From Nitrospiria bacterium (lineage in GTDB: Bacteria > Nitrospirota > Nitrospiria > DASWJH01), in assembly GCA_036397255.1 (NCBI GenBank), contig DASWJH010000046.1:69020-114634 (forward strand): a DNA stretch of 45,615 nt, given 5' to 3'. This document shows, piece by piece, positions 44,056 through 45,615 of this stretch; the first letter of the stretch is position 1; each line of letters starts with the position of its first letter. The notes under the pieces are model-generated. The model ran no database searches. It was not told where the DNA came from and was given only the letters and a program-made list of their open reading frames with translations. The position numbers and the translations under genes were made by a program.

Positions 44056-44577
44056 CCTCATCCTCCGCTTCAACCCACACACTCAATATAACAGATATCG
44101 AAAAAATTCTGAAAAGGTTCCCTTTTCTCCGCACAAAGTCCACATCGAAAAAACAACATTTATTTTTCATCGAGAGGGGTTTCACAGATTTAAAAAAATG
44201 ATTTTATAAATTACCCTTCCGGGTAGCAAGCTATTTCTTGATTTTTTCTTTAAATTTTCCTCCGAACGTGTTTAAAAGATAGAGCAAAAAGAGGGTCTTC
44301 AAGAATTCGGTTTTAGGGTCTTAAAAAGAGAATAAAAAATTGGGTGTGTATTTATGGGAAGGTTTTTGTAGAAAAATGAAGATCTTTTTTTTTTAAAAAC
44401 CTCAAATCTTGGGCGTGAAATTTTAATTCTTTCCTTTCACCGGTCAGACTCCTTTTTTGATAAACCAAATCGGTTATAAATTTAGACCTTCCAGCGATGG
44501 TTATAGAGGCTTGAGGTGCAGGGAAAATATTTAATAAAGGGGTTTTCTCTTATAAAACCGTATCAGGATGGGTTGGG
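44056..44577. other. Intergenic region without recognisable content
   Basis: About 520 bases between two minus-strand genes. AT-rich with several homopolymer runs. No tRNA, known RNA family, inverted repeat of note or credible ORF was found; it presumably contains the promoter of the beta-barrel gene. Confidence 0.4.
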
Positions 44578-45216
44578 TTATCGCAGTTCTGCCCAGACGG
44601 CAAGTTTGGACCTAAAAATCAATCTGCGTTGAGAGGTAGTTAGAATAGCAATATTATCATTGACGACCTTGTCTAAAAATTCCTCCTGTCTGGAAAGGTC
44701 TCTTAAGAAAAACCCCCCTGTAAAGGCCGATAAGGCTAAAACTCTCCGGTTGGTAATCGCAACCACCAAATTTTCTCCAAAAAGAACCTCTTTGAATTCT
44801 TCGTGGGTATCTAGCTCCTCTTTTTTCCATTGGGCTCGGAGCCCTTGGAATCCGTAAAGTGTTTTTTGATTGCGAACGAAAATAAGCTGGGGGGTAACAA
44901 TGGACTCGATAAAAGAATCGAAAAGGTTCGGCCGCCTCTCCGACCATTGCTGAAGCGGCCCTGAGAACCCCAATAAACGGGTGGAGGTCCTTACGAGGGC
45001 ATTAATACCTCTGCTTTCTATCCCTATAACCTCTTCCCCTGCGGAAAGCTCAAAAAGCGCCAACTGCCCGCTGGGGGCAGCCCCATAAATCTTGTTGTTT
45101 AATACCGCCACCCCTACTTGATCAGTAATCTTTCCCTCAGCGGATAAATCAGCGGTATTATAAAAAAGAAAAGAAACCAGAATTGGCCCAAAAAAGAATT
45201 TAAAAAATTTGCCCAT
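44578..45216 (-). CDS. Exported protein of unknown function, propeller-like repeats
   Basis: 212 residues starting MGKFFKFFFGPILVSFLF, a Sec signal with likely cleavage near LSAEG. The mature part repeats short strand patterns such as VAVLNNKIYGAAPSGQLALF, IFVRNQKTLYGFQGL, VVAITNRRVLALSAFTGGFF and IAILTTSQRRLIFRS, as in PQQ- or WD-like beta-propellers. There are only about four to five blades and no cofactor motif. A TTG 12 codons upstream is open but less likely. No family recognised. Confidence 0.6.
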   Translation of the reverse strand: MGKFFKFFFGPILVSFLFYNTADLSAEGKITDQVGVAVLNNKIYGAAPSGQLALFELSAGEEVIGIESRGINALVRTSTRLLGFSGPLQQWSERRPNLFDSFIESIVTPQLIFVRNQKTLYGFQGLRAQWKKEELDTHEEFKEVLFGENLVVAITNRRVLALSAFTGGFFLRDLSRQEEFLDKVVNDNIAILTTSQRRLIFRSKLAVWAELR

Positions 45217-45380
45217 GGAAAACAATAAATCAGATTGCCCTTTAGGAAGCAATGGAAATGTTGAGAAGGGCCATGAACTGAAAAACTAAAATTGGGTTGA
45301 TTTTTTTGATTGATGAGCAATAAAAGTCAGAAAAAAGACATTCCTTATTGTTATTTTCAATCGGAAAAGCCCCAATAGGA

Positions 45381-45424
45381 TCCCATGGACAGTAGGGGAA
45401 CGTCAGTCTTAAGCCTCCATGGGA
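45381..45424. repeat. Inverted repeat next to transposase remnant
   Basis: Nine-bp perfect arms (TCCCATGGA at 45381-45389, TCCATGGGA at 45416-45424) with a 26-base spacer. It could be an element end or an RNA hairpin; no target duplication can be recognised. Confidence 0.5.
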
Positions 45425-45492
45425 CCCAACCAGTTCTCTTTTAAACTTATGCGGGAATTAAATCAATATTCCCTTACACTACTGTCCCAACG

Positions 45493-45615
45493 TTATACAA
45501 ATAAATTCAATTGGTTATCGTCATCAATGGTTTCATCTTCGTAATCAATCGAAGAAAGCGCTTGTAATATTGGGGTTTTTTCGAACAGCGACACACTCAA
45601 AATTTGTAGAATTGT
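45493..45615 (-). CDS. C-terminal end of a putative IS4-like transposase (partial)
   Basis: An open frame enters from the right edge and ends at TAA. The last 40 residues include LQILSVSLFEKTPILQAL and end DDDNQLNLFV. The pattern (L-x-ILSV-x-x-FEKTPI, then an acidic stretch and NQLNLF) is what I recall from C-termini of certain IS4-type DDE transposases. The catalytic region lies outside the window, so the family is tentative. Confidence 0.5.
   Translation of the reverse strand, partial: TILQILSVSLFEKTPILQALSSIDYEDETIDDDNQLNLFV

Overview
This window comes from a bacterial chromosome of moderate to low GC. It carries many lineage-specific secreted and membrane proteins between ordinary housekeeping genes, and most genes lie on the minus strand. 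The mix (DUF2330 next to an RnfD-like protein, a DUF2703 thioredoxin-like protein, two FmdE-like proteins, a membrane-anchored SUMF1-like protein, putative copper-site proteins, an anti-sigma factor with a zinc-binding N-terminus, and a PAS-GAF-GGDEF-EAL sensor) suggests a Nitrospirota-like or related Gram-negative lithotroph. That assignment is an inference; there is no rRNA or marker gene to prove it. Lipoproteins, an outer-membrane beta-barrel, tandem HtrA proteases and a LolD-like ABC system indicate a two-membrane envelope.

Layout: 0-1.4 kb, 3'-truncated IMP dehydrogenase (guaB). 1.7-6.9 kb, FmdE-like protein 1, an MFS permease, a secreted Cys-pair repeat protein, endonuclease IV and two small exported proteins. 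7-9.9 kb, peptide ABC permeases (oppBC) divergent from mutY. 9.9-14 kb, a DUF2330/RnfD-like pair and an ECF sigma/anti-sigma pair. 14.2-17.6 kb, DedA, the separated OppA-like binding protein and a 2-hydroxyacid dehydrogenase. 17.7-20.5 kb, two tandem HtrA/Deg proteases. 20.5-24.5 kb, tesA divergent from an ATPase/permease pair, as in the E. coli tesA-ybbA-ybbP locus. 24.6-26.3 kb, hflX, which appears to start at ATT. 26.3-33.5 kb, an accessory redox/metal island: frameshifted DUF2703, a cupredoxin-like protein, three tiny membrane proteins (two too short for routine ORF calling), a SUMF1-like protein, a carboxypeptidase-regulatory-like exported protein, peroxiredoxin overlapping a VIT1/CCC1 transporter, an ArsC-like reductase and FmdE-like protein 2. 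33.6-36.1 kb, a 14-repeat Kelch lipoprotein. 36.4-38.1 kb, glnK-amtB. 38.6-42.1 kb, the c-di-GMP sensor. 42.4-45.2 kb, an ArfB/RF-like protein with GGE in place of GGQ, a beta-barrel protein and a secreted protein of unknown function. At the right edge is the C-terminus of a putative transposase.

The most interesting items are the ATT start of hflX, the secreted Cys-pair repeat protein, the RnfD/DUF2330 pair, the GGE release-factor-like protein, the frameshifted DUF2703 gene and the duplicated sensor module of the GGDEF-EAL protein. No CRISPR array, tRNA or rRNA was found.
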